A DNA stretch of 35,380 nucleotides, from the IMG/VR virus record IMGVR_UViG_3300029893_000041, positions 1 to 35,380 of that record. The stretch is one strand, 5' to 3'. Positions 13,618 to 22,073 of the stretch are shown piece after piece (positions within the stretch are counted from its first letter, which is position 1; each line of letters starts with the position of its first letter). The notes beneath the pieces were generated by a model. The model worked only from the letters and a program-made list of their open reading frames with translations. It ran no database searches and had not been told where the DNA came from. The stretch comes from a virus. The position numbers and the translations under genes are program-made.

Positions 13618-15963
13618 GTGGCCTCCTCGACCGTCGCCGCACTCAAAATTCTCCTCGGCGTCGACGCTTCGGGCGCGGCGGCCGGGTTCAAGCAGGCCGC
13701 CGTGGAGGCCCAGAAGTTCGAGCGGCAGATGCGGTCCCTGACTGTGGTCGGCCAGCGACTGGAGAAGGCAGGAACGGTGATGACGGTCGGCATCACCGTC
13801 CCCTTTGCCCTCGCGGCCCGGGCGGCGACCAGGCTAGCCGCGGACGCCGTGGAGAGCGAAAACCTGTTCAAGGAGTCCATGGGCCGGATGGCCGACGCGG
13901 CGAGGAGCTGGTCCACCGAGATCTCGGCGGCCCTTGGCCTCAACAGCTACGAGGTGCGGAAGAACGTCGGGACTTTCAACGTGATGCTCCACTCCATGGG
14001 GCTCGTCGACGAGCAGGCTTTCGAGATGTCGAAGACGATGACCGAACTCGCCTACGACATGACGTCCTTTTACAACCTCGACCCCTCGACGGCCTTCGAA
14101 AAGCTCCGCTCGGGCCTAGCGGGGCAGGTCCGCCCGCTCCGGGACCTCGGCATCAACATCGACGACGCAACGGTGAAGCAGTGGGCGATGACCCACGGCA
14201 TGGTGAAGACCGGTCAGGAAATGACCTACCAGCAGAAGGTCATCGCCCGGTACAACCTGATTTTGGAGCAGACCGCGGCGGCTCAGGGCGATCTCGCCCG
14301 GACCATCGACAGCCCGGCGAACCGGCTTCGCGTGCTCAAGGCCCGGACCGAGGAGGCCGCCATCAGCTTTGGGCAGCTCCTCCTCCCCGTGGTATCCCGG
14401 GCGGCGGAGGTCCTGAAGACGGCCGTCGACTGGTTCAACAGCCTCGACGAGGCCGAGAAGAGGGTCTTCGGGAGTGCTGTGCTTGTGGCGGCCGCCATGG
14501 GCCCCGTTCTCCTCGTGAGCGGTAAGCTCCTGCAATCCGTCGTCGTCCTCGGCGCGGCCAAGCGGGCCCTCGCCGGCCTCATCGCCGGCAGACTCGTGCC
14601 AGCGCAGGCCGCCCAGGCCGCCGCCACGGTTGCCGCTACCGCGGCTATGGACGCACAGGCGGCGGCGGCCACCCGGCTCTCCGGGTCGGCGGGCCTCGGG
14701 GCGCTGTCGAGGATGATGGCTCAAAACATCACTGTAAGCGAGGCGGCCGCAGTGAAGCTCGGCCTGCTCGGTACCGGTGCCGCTGCCGCGAAGGGGGCGA
14801 CCACTGGCCTTGCCGCGTCCCTCAGCCCGCTCCTCGCGACGCTCGGCCCTCTTGCTGCCGCGCTCGGCGTCGTCGGTCTGGCCCTGGGTGCGGTCTACCT
14901 TGCGACCAAGAAGTGGGGCGACGCGGCCAGGCCGCTAGAGGAGACCACCCGGCGGACGGCTGCGGAGACGGAGAGCCTCGCGGATGCAGTAGACCGTGTT
15001 GCGGGTGCCGCCGGACGTGCGACGGGTGAGACCAAGCGGTATGCGGAGCAGCTTGACGTCCTCGGGGAGTCGGCAGAGTTCGCGGTCGAGCGGGCGCGGC
15101 GTATCAGCGAGGCCGAGGCAGAGGTCGCTTCGACGGACCCGGGCCTCGCCGCTCTGCGCAGCGAGGCAGCAGAGACGGCAGGAGTCACCGACGGACTGAC
15201 CCGTTCCTTCGGCGACATGTCTGGGGCCCTCACCACAATCGCCAACCGCATCGCCATCGTGGACCGCGAGTGGGGCCTGTGGCGGGCCTCGTTCAAGGGC
15301 ACCCAGGATTCGCTGGAGTATCAGGCTGCCCTAGCAGACGCGATGGCCAAGAAGATGGAGGTCCTGCGGGCCGCGATAGCTGAGGTAGCAGGGATGAAGG
15401 GCGCGGACGCGCGCGAGACCCAGGAGCTGACATTGTGGCTCCTGGACCTGAAAATCCAGCTTGCCGAGGCCACCGCCGAGTATCAGCGTGCGAAGGCGGC
15501 GATGGCAGCGGGTCCTCAGGAGCGGAGCCGGATGGTCATGTCTGCTGCCGAAGCGGCGGCGAAGCGCGGTGTGACCCTCGGCGAACACCTTGCGTGGGCG
15601 GTCGAGGAGTACATCCGGCGCTGGTCTGCTGTCGGCAGGAGTGTCACCCGTGAGGAGGCGGAGCGGGCCATCTACGGCCCGTATGGTCTGTCGCCTGAGG
15701 CCTTCAGTAAGGCTTTGGGACAGGAGATACCCGGCCTGCAGTCGGGCGGCATCGTCACCCGCCCGACCCTGGCCCTCATCGGCGAGCGCGGCCCGGAGGC
15801 GGTCGTGCCCCTCTCCCGCTCCGGCCCCCTCGGCCCCGTGAGCGTCACCATCAACGTCCACGCCCCGACCGGCCGGGCCGACGACATCGGCCGGGTCGTC
15901 CGCCGGGTCATCCAGGAGGACCTGCCCCGCATGTTCCGCCAGGAGCGCCTGGCGACCTCGTAG
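13618..15963 (+). CDS. Tail tape measure protein
   Basis: Sets tail length and occupies the tail lumen before DNA ejection. The 781-residue protein opens with VDASGAAAGFKQAAVEAQKFERQMRSLT, a standard tape-measure start. It continues with a helical TP901-like core (ESMGRMADAARSWSTEISAALGLNSYEV; RTIDSPANRLRVLKARTEEAA), has an Ala/Val-rich hydrophobic centre (about 280-420), and ends with SGGIVTRPTLALIGERGPEAVVPLS, the common tape-measure C-terminal motif. Using the established ratio of about 0.15 nm per residue, it predicts a tail near 115-120 nm (inference). GTG 13618 follows GGGAGGG. Confidence 0.94.
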   Translation: MASSTVAALKILLGVDASGAAAGFKQAAVEAQKFERQMRSLTVVGQRLEKAGTVMTVGITVPFALAARAATRLAADAVESENLFKESMGRMADAARSWSTEISAALGLNSYEVRKNVGTFNVMLHSMGLVDEQAFEMSKTMTELAYDMTSFYNLDPSTAFEKLRSGLAGQVRPLRDLGINIDDATVKQWAMTHGMVKTGQEMTYQQKVIARYNLILEQTAAAQGDLARTIDSPANRLRVLKARTEEAAISFGQLLLPVVSRAAEVLKTAVDWFNSLDEAEKRVFGSAVLVAAAMGPVLLVSGKLLQSVVVLGAAKRALAGLIAGRLVPAQAAQAAATVAATAAMDAQAAAATRLSGSAGLGALSRMMAQNITVSEAAAVKLGLLGTGAAAAKGATTGLAASLSPLLATLGPLAAALGVVGLALGAVYLATKKWGDAARPLEETTRRTAAETESLADAVDRVAGAAGRATGETKRYAEQLDVLGESAEFAVERARRISEAEAEVASTDPGLAALRSEAAETAGVTDGLTRSFGDMSGALTTIANRIAIVDREWGLWRASFKGTQDSLEYQAALADAMAKKMEVLRAAIAEVAGMKGADARETQELTLWLLDLKIQLAEATAEYQRAKAAMAAGPQERSRMVMSAAEAAAKRGVTLGEHLAWAVEEYIRRWSAVGRSVTREEAERAIYGPYGLSPEAFSKALGQEIPGLQSGGIVTRPTLALIGERGPEAVVPLSRSGPLGPVSVTINVHAPTGRADDIGRVVRRVIQEDLPRMFRQERLATS

Positions 15964-15975
15964 GGAGTGATAGGT

Positions 15976-18135
15976 TTGCCCCGCGTCGAACTGCCCGAGC
16001 TCCGGACCTCGCACTCCAAGACCTTCCGCCTCGGCGACGGCCGCCTCCAGGTCGAGCTTAGCGCCAAGTGGCCCATCCACTATCTCGACGCGAACGGCCA
16101 CTGGCAGGACTGCGACTGCAACATCTACGGCGACACCGACGTCGCCGAGTTCGACCACTCGTGTAAGAAGACCTGGGCCTCGGCCATCCGCCTTGCCAAA
16201 CGCGCGCCCCAGCCTGTCCACATCGAACGCGGCGGCTGCAAGCTGACCTACCGCGCCCAGGGCGTGGCCAACGTCAAGGGGCAGGTCACCGGCAACCGCC
16301 TGGCCTTCGTCGACGCCTGGCGCGACGCCGACCTCGTCTGGTACGTGGTCCCCGAGGGCCTGCGCAAGGAGGTCGTCCTCAAGTCAGCTCAAGCCCCGGC
16401 CATCTACTCGTTCCTCGTCGAGGCCCAGTCCCTCGAGCTCCGCCGGGACGAGGACGGCGTGGTCCGCGCCTGGGCCGGGCCGTTCCCGGCGTTCGAGCTC
16501 TACCGGCCCTGGGTCCAGGATGCCTATGGTGTTCCCGGGCCGGTCACGGTCACCTTGCGGACCGACGGCGGCAAACAGTACCTCGACCTTGCCATCGACC
16601 CCGGCTGGCTCTCCGACCCCGCCAGGGTCTGGCCCGTGGTTCTCGACCCCACTACGGTCCAACCCGACGCGGCGGCGGGGAAGGATGCCTACGTCGACTC
16701 GTCGCAATCCACCGCCAACTTCGGGGCGGCCACAACGCTCGTCGCAGGCACCTCCAGTGCCGCAACCGTAAAGTACCGCTCCCTCATCGAGTTCGACGTG
16801 TCCGCCTATGCCGGGCGGACGCTGGGACTGGCCCAACTACAGCTCTACTGCTACGGTGAAGGCTCTACAACCGACTATGCCGTTACGGTCCACCCGGTCC
16901 TCGCCGGCTATCCCTGGTTCGAGGGAACGGTCACCTGGGGCAACCAGCCTGCGCATGGTTCCTCGCTCGGTGCGACGGTCATCACCGGCACGGGGGCCTG
17001 GTTTTCGTGGACTATCACATCCACCGTGCAGGGTTGGCTCGACGGCGGGGCCAACTACGGCCTGAAGCTCATCGGCGCGGGTGAGGACGTCACTACCCTC
17101 ACGCAAAAGCAGTTCTATTCATCCGATTACAGCACCAACCCGGCACTACGCCCGAAACTGGTCCTCACGTTCGTGCCGGTCGCCACGCCCACATCCCCGA
17201 CGGGCACCGAGGCGAGCCCCGGCACCGTCACGGACGATGTCTCGCCTCGGCTCTCCTGGACCTTCTCGGACCCCTACGAGTCCGGGACGCAGCAGAGCCA
17301 CTACCAGGTCCAACTTTACACCGGCGACGGGCTCAACCTCGTGGTGGACACCGGCGAGGTCGCGTCGGCGAACGCGTACTACGACTGCGCCGCCAATCTC
17401 CTTGACTACGGCAAGACGTACAAGTGGCGGGTGAAGGTCAAATCTACCTCGGGGGTCTGGGGTAGCTACTCCGCCTGGCAGTACTTCGTGCCCGTCCTCA
17501 CTGCCCCAACCGGGCTCACGGTCACGCCGAACGCTGGAGCAGCCCGCATTGACCTCTCCTGGACGGCTCACTCTGGCGAGGACCTGGCGGGCTACCATGT
17601 GTACCGCAAGCTCCAGGGCGCGGCGGACACGGCCTACGTGCGCCTGAACATCGCCCTGGTCACCGGCACGACCTACGTAGACGACACAGCCGCCTCGGGG
17701 ACGGCCTATACCTACGCTGTGACCGCCCAGGCCAACGACAGCTACGAGTCGGCCAAGAGCGCCGGGGTCGATGGGACGGTCACGTTCTCGGGATACTGGC
17801 TCGGGGCGCAGACCCTCAAACTCCGGCCGGAGCCGACCTGGACGCACCGGCGCCTCACCTCCACCCGCGTCGCCCTGGACGGCAGGGCCGTCGTGCAGGA
17901 CCGGGGCTACGGCCCGCGCGAACTGCGGCTGTGGTTCCGCTACGATACCCTGGCCGAGCGGCAGACCCTGCTCGACCTGTTCGGGGCGGGCGCGTCCCTC
18001 TCCTACCGCGACGAGGACGGGCGGGTCATGCGGGGCAAGGTCGGGGGCGACGTGGAGGAGCAAATCCTGGAGGTCCCCGGGAGTGTTGTGGGCTGGCTCG
18101 GCGTGACGCTCGTGGAGGTGGCGGCGGGTGAGTAG
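15976..18135 (+). CDS. Multidomain tail protein: WapA-like N-terminus, DNRLRE, fibronectin III domains, Dit-like C-terminus
   Basis: 719-residue protein directly after the tape measure, the position of the distal tail protein. Residues 1-232, ending in ARVWPVVLDPT, resemble the segment that precedes DNRLRE domains in secreted WapA/YD-repeat proteins. Residues 237-399 match a DNRLRE beta-sandwich (DAYVDSSQSTANFG; KYRSLIEFDVS; VTWGNQPA). Two Ig/FN3-like domains follow (about 405-508 and 510-600; the second begins APTGLTVTP). The last 110 residues (RQTLLDLFGAGASLSYRDEDG...LGVTLVEV) resemble the C-terminal part of Dit-type tail proteins. It probably binds host surface sugars. TTG 15976 is preferred because GGGAG at 15963-15967 fits it; GTG 15967 is too close. 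Confidence 0.75.
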   Translation: MPRVELPELRTSHSKTFRLGDGRLQVELSAKWPIHYLDANGHWQDCDCNIYGDTDVAEFDHSCKKTWASAIRLAKRAPQPVHIERGGCKLTYRAQGVANVKGQVTGNRLAFVDAWRDADLVWYVVPEGLRKEVVLKSAQAPAIYSFLVEAQSLELRRDEDGVVRAWAGPFPAFELYRPWVQDAYGVPGPVTVTLRTDGGKQYLDLAIDPGWLSDPARVWPVVLDPTTVQPDAAAGKDAYVDSSQSTANFGAATTLVAGTSSAATVKYRSLIEFDVSAYAGRTLGLAQLQLYCYGEGSTTDYAVTVHPVLAGYPWFEGTVTWGNQPAHGSSLGATVITGTGAWFSWTITSTVQGWLDGGANYGLKLIGAGEDVTTLTQKQFYSSDYSTNPALRPKLVLTFVPVATPTSPTGTEASPGTVTDDVSPRLSWTFSDPYESGTQQSHYQVQLYTGDGLNLVVDTGEVASANAYYDCAANLLDYGKTYKWRVKVKSTSGVWGSYSAWQYFVPVLTAPTGLTVTPNAGAARIDLSWTAHSGEDLAGYHVYRKLQGAADTAYVRLNIALVTGTTYVDDTAASGTAYTYAVTAQANDSYESAKSAGVDGTVTFSGYWLGAQTLKLRPEPTWTHRRLTSTRVALDGRAVVQDRGYGPRELRLWFRYDTLAERQTLLDLFGAGASLSYRDEDGRVMRGKVGGDVEEQILEVPGSVVGWLGVTLVEVAAGE

Positions 18136-20107
18136 GGTCGTCAGGCTCTACAAGCGGGACGGGACCTACCTCAAGGACCTCACGGCCCTGTCCGTCAGCG
18201 TGTCCGTCGACCGCCAGCGGGCGGTGCGCCGGACGGCCACCATAGAATTGCCCGGGTCGGCTCTGGCGGACGTGAAGGTCCTGGGGCGACAGGTCCGCGT
18301 GTACGACGGGGCGACCCAACTCTTCGGCGGCTACATCGACGACCCGCAGGCCCGGGTGGAGCCGGAGGGCACAATCGTCACGGTGTCCTGCCGGGATAGG
18401 TCCAAGCTCCTCAAACTGTCCCGGTTCGTGGTGGACACGACCTACGAGGACCTCGACGCCCGCGAGACCCCCAACCTCGTCACCACGGCCACCGCGTCCT
18501 CCTCGCTGGCTGTCGGCGGCGAGATACAGGGGTACGCCGTGGTCTACCAGCGGTCCCTCCAGGCTACGGTGCTCGGCGTGACCAAGGCGGTCACGGGCGT
18601 CGAGACGGGCGACGTGCTCAAGGGTACCTACCAGGTCGACTACGCGGAGGAGGGCCTGACCCAACTCGCCCTGGAGGTCCGGGTCGACCTGCGGGTCGAG
18701 GAGAGCGTGCAGGCGGTCACGGCCACGACCAACGGGACCCTGGGGACCATGCAGGTCTCGACCGACGGGACGACCTGGGCGAATTACGCGCCCGGGACGT
18801 TCCGCTATCTCAAGGTCCCCGTGACCCGTGCCTGCGGCCCGATCACGCTCGGCCTCGTTATCACGGCGGGCGCCGCCTACCCGACCACGAACGTCCTCAC
18901 CGACAACGGTACATCCTGGCGGCCCGCCCCGTCGGACGTGGACCGCTACATCGACCTGGAACTCGTGACCTCCCAGGCCGTCACGGACGAAATCGTCGGC
19001 ACGGGCGACGGGTCGAACAAGGTCTTCGTCCTCGACTGGTCGCCCGTGGTCGCCGGGTCGGACACGGTACGCGTGGACGGCACGGTCAAGACGCGGGGCA
19101 CGGACTATACCATCGACAACGCGACCGGGACCATCACGTTCGTAGCGGCGCCAGCGGCCGGCGCGGTGGTCACGGCGAGCTACACCTACACCCCTAAAGT
19201 CAACGTCCTGTACCTCAGATGGGGTGTCAACAGCCGCGACCGGACGACGCGATTCGTCTACAGCCTCAAGGGTTCCAACGACAAGGCGTCCTGGACCACG
19301 CTAGCCGCCGAGGCCGCCGCGACGTCCTCGCGCCGCGTGGAACACCTCATCGACACGGCTTCGTACCGCTACATCCGCGTCCAGGTGCTCAGGGCGTCCG
19401 GCCCGGTGGCCTTGCGCTACGCCGAGGCCCGGAACGTCGTGGCGGCCACCTCCATCCACCTGCTCATCAAGAGCCTGGCCGAGAGCGAGGGCGAGACGAG
19501 GTTCGCCCTCACGGCGACCCGGCAGTATGTGAGGACCATCACCTTCGAGGCGGGCACCGAGAAGTGGGCGGCGATGCAGGAACTCGCCGGGCTGCTCGGC
19601 TGGGAGCTCTACTACTCCGCCGACGAGACCCTGACGCTCCGGCCGTCCGACGACATCGACGTGACCGACCCCGACATCCCGACCTACCGGGCCATGTTCG
19701 ACCTCGCGGCCACCTGGTCCGACGCGGAACTCTACAACGAGGTCATCGGGCTCTATCAGGCGGCCGACACGACCCTACGGTCGGAGCAGCGCGACGACAA
19801 CGCCTTCAGCGCGACGGGCATCCCGCGCATCGGCCGGCGGACGACGGTCAGGCAGAACCCCCTGGCCGACACCCAGGCGAAGCTCGACGCCTGGACGCTC
19901 GACCTCCTCGGCCGTCTCTCCCGGCAGACCACGACCGTCGCGTTCTCCGTGTCGGGCGTGCCGACCCACGAGGCCGGGGACCTCGTCCGGCTCGTGGAGG
20001 AGCAAACGGGCATCTCGGGTCTTTTCACCCTGGAGTCCTTCAGCGTCGAGGACAGCGGCGGGGGCGAGTATCTCCTCCGCGCCCAGGTGACCGAGGAGGT
20101 GGTCTAG
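18128..20107 (+). CDS. Baseplate hub / tail tip protein with embedded discoidin-like domain
   Basis: 659-residue protein overlapping the previous gene by 8 bases; GTG 18128 follows GGAGGTG. The first 120 residues (RLYKRDGTYLKDLTALSVSV; ARVEPEGTIVTVSCRDRSKLL) and the last 250 (TFEAGTEKWAAMQELAGLLGWELYYSADETLTLRP; NEVIG; HEAGDLVRLVEEQTGISGLFTLESFSVE) match the split hub domain of phage tail tips. In between are beta modules including SNDKASWTTLAAEA and YRYIRVQVLRASGPVALRYAE (about 361-437), which look like an F5/8-type (discoidin) domain. It likely closes the tail tube and contacts the host surface. No peptidase motif was seen. Confidence 0.78.
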   Translation: MSRVVRLYKRDGTYLKDLTALSVSVSVDRQRAVRRTATIELPGSALADVKVLGRQVRVYDGATQLFGGYIDDPQARVEPEGTIVTVSCRDRSKLLKLSRFVVDTTYEDLDARETPNLVTTATASSSLAVGGEIQGYAVVYQRSLQATVLGVTKAVTGVETGDVLKGTYQVDYAEEGLTQLALEVRVDLRVEESVQAVTATTNGTLGTMQVSTDGTTWANYAPGTFRYLKVPVTRACGPITLGLVITAGAAYPTTNVLTDNGTSWRPAPSDVDRYIDLELVTSQAVTDEIVGTGDGSNKVFVLDWSPVVAGSDTVRVDGTVKTRGTDYTIDNATGTITFVAAPAAGAVVTASYTYTPKVNVLYLRWGVNSRDRTTRFVYSLKGSNDKASWTTLAAEAAATSSRRVEHLIDTASYRYIRVQVLRASGPVALRYAEARNVVAATSIHLLIKSLAESEGETRFALTATRQYVRTITFEAGTEKWAAMQELAGLLGWELYYSADETLTLRPSDDIDVTDPDIPTYRAMFDLAATWSDAELYNEVIGLYQAADTTLRSEQRDDNAFSATGIPRIGRRTTVRQNPLADTQAKLDAWTLDLLGRLSRQTTTVAFSVSGVPTHEAGDLVRLVEEQTGISGLFTLESFSVEDSGGGEYLLRAQVTEEVV

Positions 20108-20109
20108 CG

Positions 20110-20529
20110 GTGTCCCTCATCTCCGAGCTGGCCCGGCTCCACGAGCAGTGGCACCGGGGCGGCACGGCACCCAAGCCGACCGAGCCGGTCGCCCCGACTG
20201 TGGTCGAGACGGTCACCGAGGTGGCCGTGGTTAAGGAGGTCAGGCCGGTCTACCGGGTCGTGTCGAGCGTGCCGCAGGTGGCCTACTACGAGGTCCGGGT
20301 GGAGCGGGAGGCCCAGACCTCCGCGCCCGCCCCACCACCGCCGCCGCCCGCGCCGCCCGGCGTGACAATCACGACCAAACAGACGCGGCCTATCCGGGTC
20401 GCGGCTAACGTGCCGACCTCGGGCACCGGGGCCATCGCCGTGAACGACCGGGTCGAGGTGACCAAAATCAACAAGACGGTCAACACGGCGTATGTCGCCA
20501 GCATTGTCCAGAAGCCAGCGGCGGTGTAA
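20110..20529 (+). CDS. Small proline-rich tail-tip accessory protein, unknown
   Basis: 139-residue protein starting at GTG 20110, two bases after the hub gene. Domains seen: a short helical N-terminus (LISELARLHEQWHRGG), a Val-rich repetitive segment (VVETVTEVAVVKEVRPVYRVV), a proline linker (APAPPPPPPAPP, about 75-87), and a C-terminal beta segment (VTITTKQTRPIRVAANVPTSG). The linker suggests two modules joined flexibly, as in small tail fibres. The longer open frame running upstream in this frame overlaps the hub gene and is a shadow. Function is unknown. Confidence 0.65.
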   Translation: MSLISELARLHEQWHRGGTAPKPTEPVAPTVVETVTEVAVVKEVRPVYRVVSSVPQVAYYEVRVEREAQTSAPAPPPPPPAPPGVTITTKQTRPIRVAANVPTSGTGAIAVNDRVEVTKINKTVNTAYVASIVQKPAAV

Positions 20530-20680
20530 AAGGCGAGGCAATCCCGCTCAACTCGCATGTCTAACCCCCTACGGCCTGAGGCGTTATCCTCAGCGTCGGT
20601 CGTTGACTTTATTCCTCGACGAATAATTTCGGCTTCCTTAAGGTCGGCTCTGCGGAGTGCTGGAGGTGGAGGTGCTAGAG
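20530..20680 (+). other. AT-richer intergenic gap before the lysis cassette: small hairpin and weak promoter candidate
   Basis: CTGAGG (20576-20581) pairs with CCTCAG (20588-20593), a short hairpin without a T-run. A TTGACT box (20603-20608) is followed by AT-rich AATAATTT, but the best -10 (20624-20629) is at only 15 bases. Several GTG codons follow before the chosen start at 20681. This may mark a separate transcription unit for lysis, but the support is weak. Confidence 0.25.
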
Positions 20681-20869
20681 GTGGACAGTGTAGATAGGGC
20701 TATGTGCGGTCGCCATGAGGAGGCCATCGAACGGCTCAACGGTTGGCAAAAGACCCAGAACGGTGCCCTCCTCCGCCTGGAGGGCAAGGTCGACCGACTA
20801 AATCTGTGGCTCATCGGCCTGCTCGGCAGTGTCATTGCCAACCTTGCCCTGACGGTGCTCCGCCGATGA
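20681..20869 (+). CDS. XhlA-like hemolysin/lysis-associated membrane protein
   Basis: 62-residue protein with an amphipathic helix (HEEAIERLNGWQKTQNGALLRLEGKVDRLNLW) followed by one transmembrane segment (LIGLLGSVIANLALTVL) and a basic end RR. This is the layout of the XhlA family, which acts with a holin at the membrane during lysis. The start is uncertain: GTG 20681 has GGAGGTG at 20668-20674, but in-frame GTGs at 20657, 20666 and 20672 are possible. Its stop overlaps the endolysin start (ATGA), indicating translational coupling. Confidence 0.75.
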   Translation: MDSVDRAMCGRHEEAIERLNGWQKTQNGALLRLEGKVDRLNLWLIGLLGSVIANLALTVLRR

Positions 20870-22068
20870 GCAGCAACCTCAAAATCATCCTCCACAAGGC
20901 CTATCCCTCCGGCTACCGCGTCTGGTCCGGCATCACGGTGGGCCCGAACGCCCCCTCCACGCGTTACGCCACCGAGGCCGAGGTTCGCGCCGGGCTCGCC
21001 GAGCTTCCTGCGGCCCTCGTATCGGTCCTCGCCGCCAGGGGCCACGAGATCCACGTCTTCCGCAATCCCCTGGTCGGGGGGAGCCCGCACGTCTACGATA
21101 TCGGCTCGGGGCGTGTGTGTCTCGGCGAAGGCCCCCTGGCCGACTGGTCAGGCTACCAGTGGCAAGAATTCTGGGCCGGCATCACAGTCCACGAGATAGG
21201 TCACGTCGTCGAGTTTGGCTGGCTGAAGGACGATCTCGCGACCCGGTACTGGGCACTACGCCTGCCCCATCCGGCGGTTCCCCACGCGGACTGGTTCGCC
21301 GAGGACTTGCGCCAGGTCTTCGGCGGCGCGCTGGCAACGGCGGCCCGCCACAAGTGTGCCCTGGCGGATTGGGACGCAGAGGTCCGGGCCAAGGCCCGGG
21401 CGGTCGTCATGGACGTGGTCGGGAAGGTCGTCCTGGAGGGAGAGGGTGGTATGACTGGTACGGTCAAGGGCTTGAAACTGCTCAGGCCGGTGGATGAGAA
21501 GCATCCGGTGACGGCGAGGTTCGGCCAGACAGGGCCGCACTGGACGCCCTACCACCGGGGGACCGACTTTGGCTGTCCGTCAGGTACGGCGGTCAAGGCC
21601 GTCATGTCTGGCGTGGTGGACAGGGTCAGCGAGGAGACCGGGTATGGGAAGTACGTCAAGCTCCATCATCCCCAGGTCCGTTGGGTGGACGAGACTGGAA
21701 GGGAGCACAGTGGGCTTTTCTCGCTCTACGCCCACCTGAATGCTGCCGCCAAGGACCTTCGCGTTGGCGTCCGGGTCGTGCAGGGCGAAACCGTCGCCTA
21801 CTCCGGAGCCACGGGGACGAAGGACCCTCATCTCCACTTTGAACTTCGCGGCCCCCACGGGACCATCAAGGAGGCTTTCAACGCCGAGCCCTACTTCGTC
21901 AAGCCTACTTACCCTGACGTACTGCCCGAGCGGTGGAGTTTCGAGGCCGTCGAGCAGTGCGCCCAGAAGGGCTATCTCGTGGGCTATCCGGATGGAACGT
22001 TCAACCCGACGCGCCCGGTCACGCGGGAGGAACTCGCCGTGTTCGCGCTCCGCCTGAAGGGGGAGTAG
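20866..22068 (+). CDS. Endolysin: zincin-like HExxH domain + M23 peptidase + SLH cell-wall anchor
   Basis: 400-residue lysis enzyme. Residues 1-190 contain VHEIGHVVEF (His109, Glu110, His113), a zincin-type zinc site, with Glu146 in WFAEDLRQ a possible third ligand. Residues 205-345 are an M23 peptidase with HRGTDFG (His230, Asp234), YAHL (His290) and PHLHFEL (His322, His324), all zinc or catalytic positions present. Residues about 355-397 are one SLH domain (FEAVEQCAQKGYLVGYPDGTFNPTRPVTREELAVFALRL), which binds secondary wall polymers under an S-layer. ATG 20866 overlaps the XhlA stop. A well-placed internal start (21451) could make an M23-SLH form. Confidence 0.88.
   Translation: MSSNLKIILHKAYPSGYRVWSGITVGPNAPSTRYATEAEVRAGLAELPAALVSVLAARGHEIHVFRNPLVGGSPHVYDIGSGRVCLGEGPLADWSGYQWQEFWAGITVHEIGHVVEFGWLKDDLATRYWALRLPHPAVPHADWFAEDLRQVFGGALATAARHKCALADWDAEVRAKARAVVMDVVGKVVLEGEGGMTGTVKGLKLLRPVDEKHPVTARFGQTGPHWTPYHRGTDFGCPSGTAVKAVMSGVVDRVSEETGYGKYVKLHHPQVRWVDETGREHSGLFSLYAHLNAAAKDLRVGVRVVQGETVAYSGATGTKDPHLHFELRGPHGTIKEAFNAEPYFVKPTYPDVLPERWSFEAVEQCAQKGYLVGYPDGTFNPTRPVTREELAVFALRLKGE
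21435..21453 (+). promoter_or_regulatory. Internal ribosome binding site and in-frame ATG inside the endolysin gene
   Basis: GGAGGGAG (21435-21442) lies 8 bases before an in-frame ATG at 21451 (codon 196), exactly at the boundary between the zincin-like domain and the M23 domain. Initiation here would give a separate 205-residue M23-SLH protein. Internal starts of this kind are known for some phage endolysins. Confidence 0.5.
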
Positions 22069-22073
22069 ACCCG

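Noticed and set aside
17146-18063. Long minus-strand open frame opposite the 719-residue tail protein; similar long antisense frames at 2044-2790 and 33128-34297
   Set aside because: High-GC coding DNA yields long antisense frames; they overlap well-recognised genes and have no ribosome binding sites or family features.
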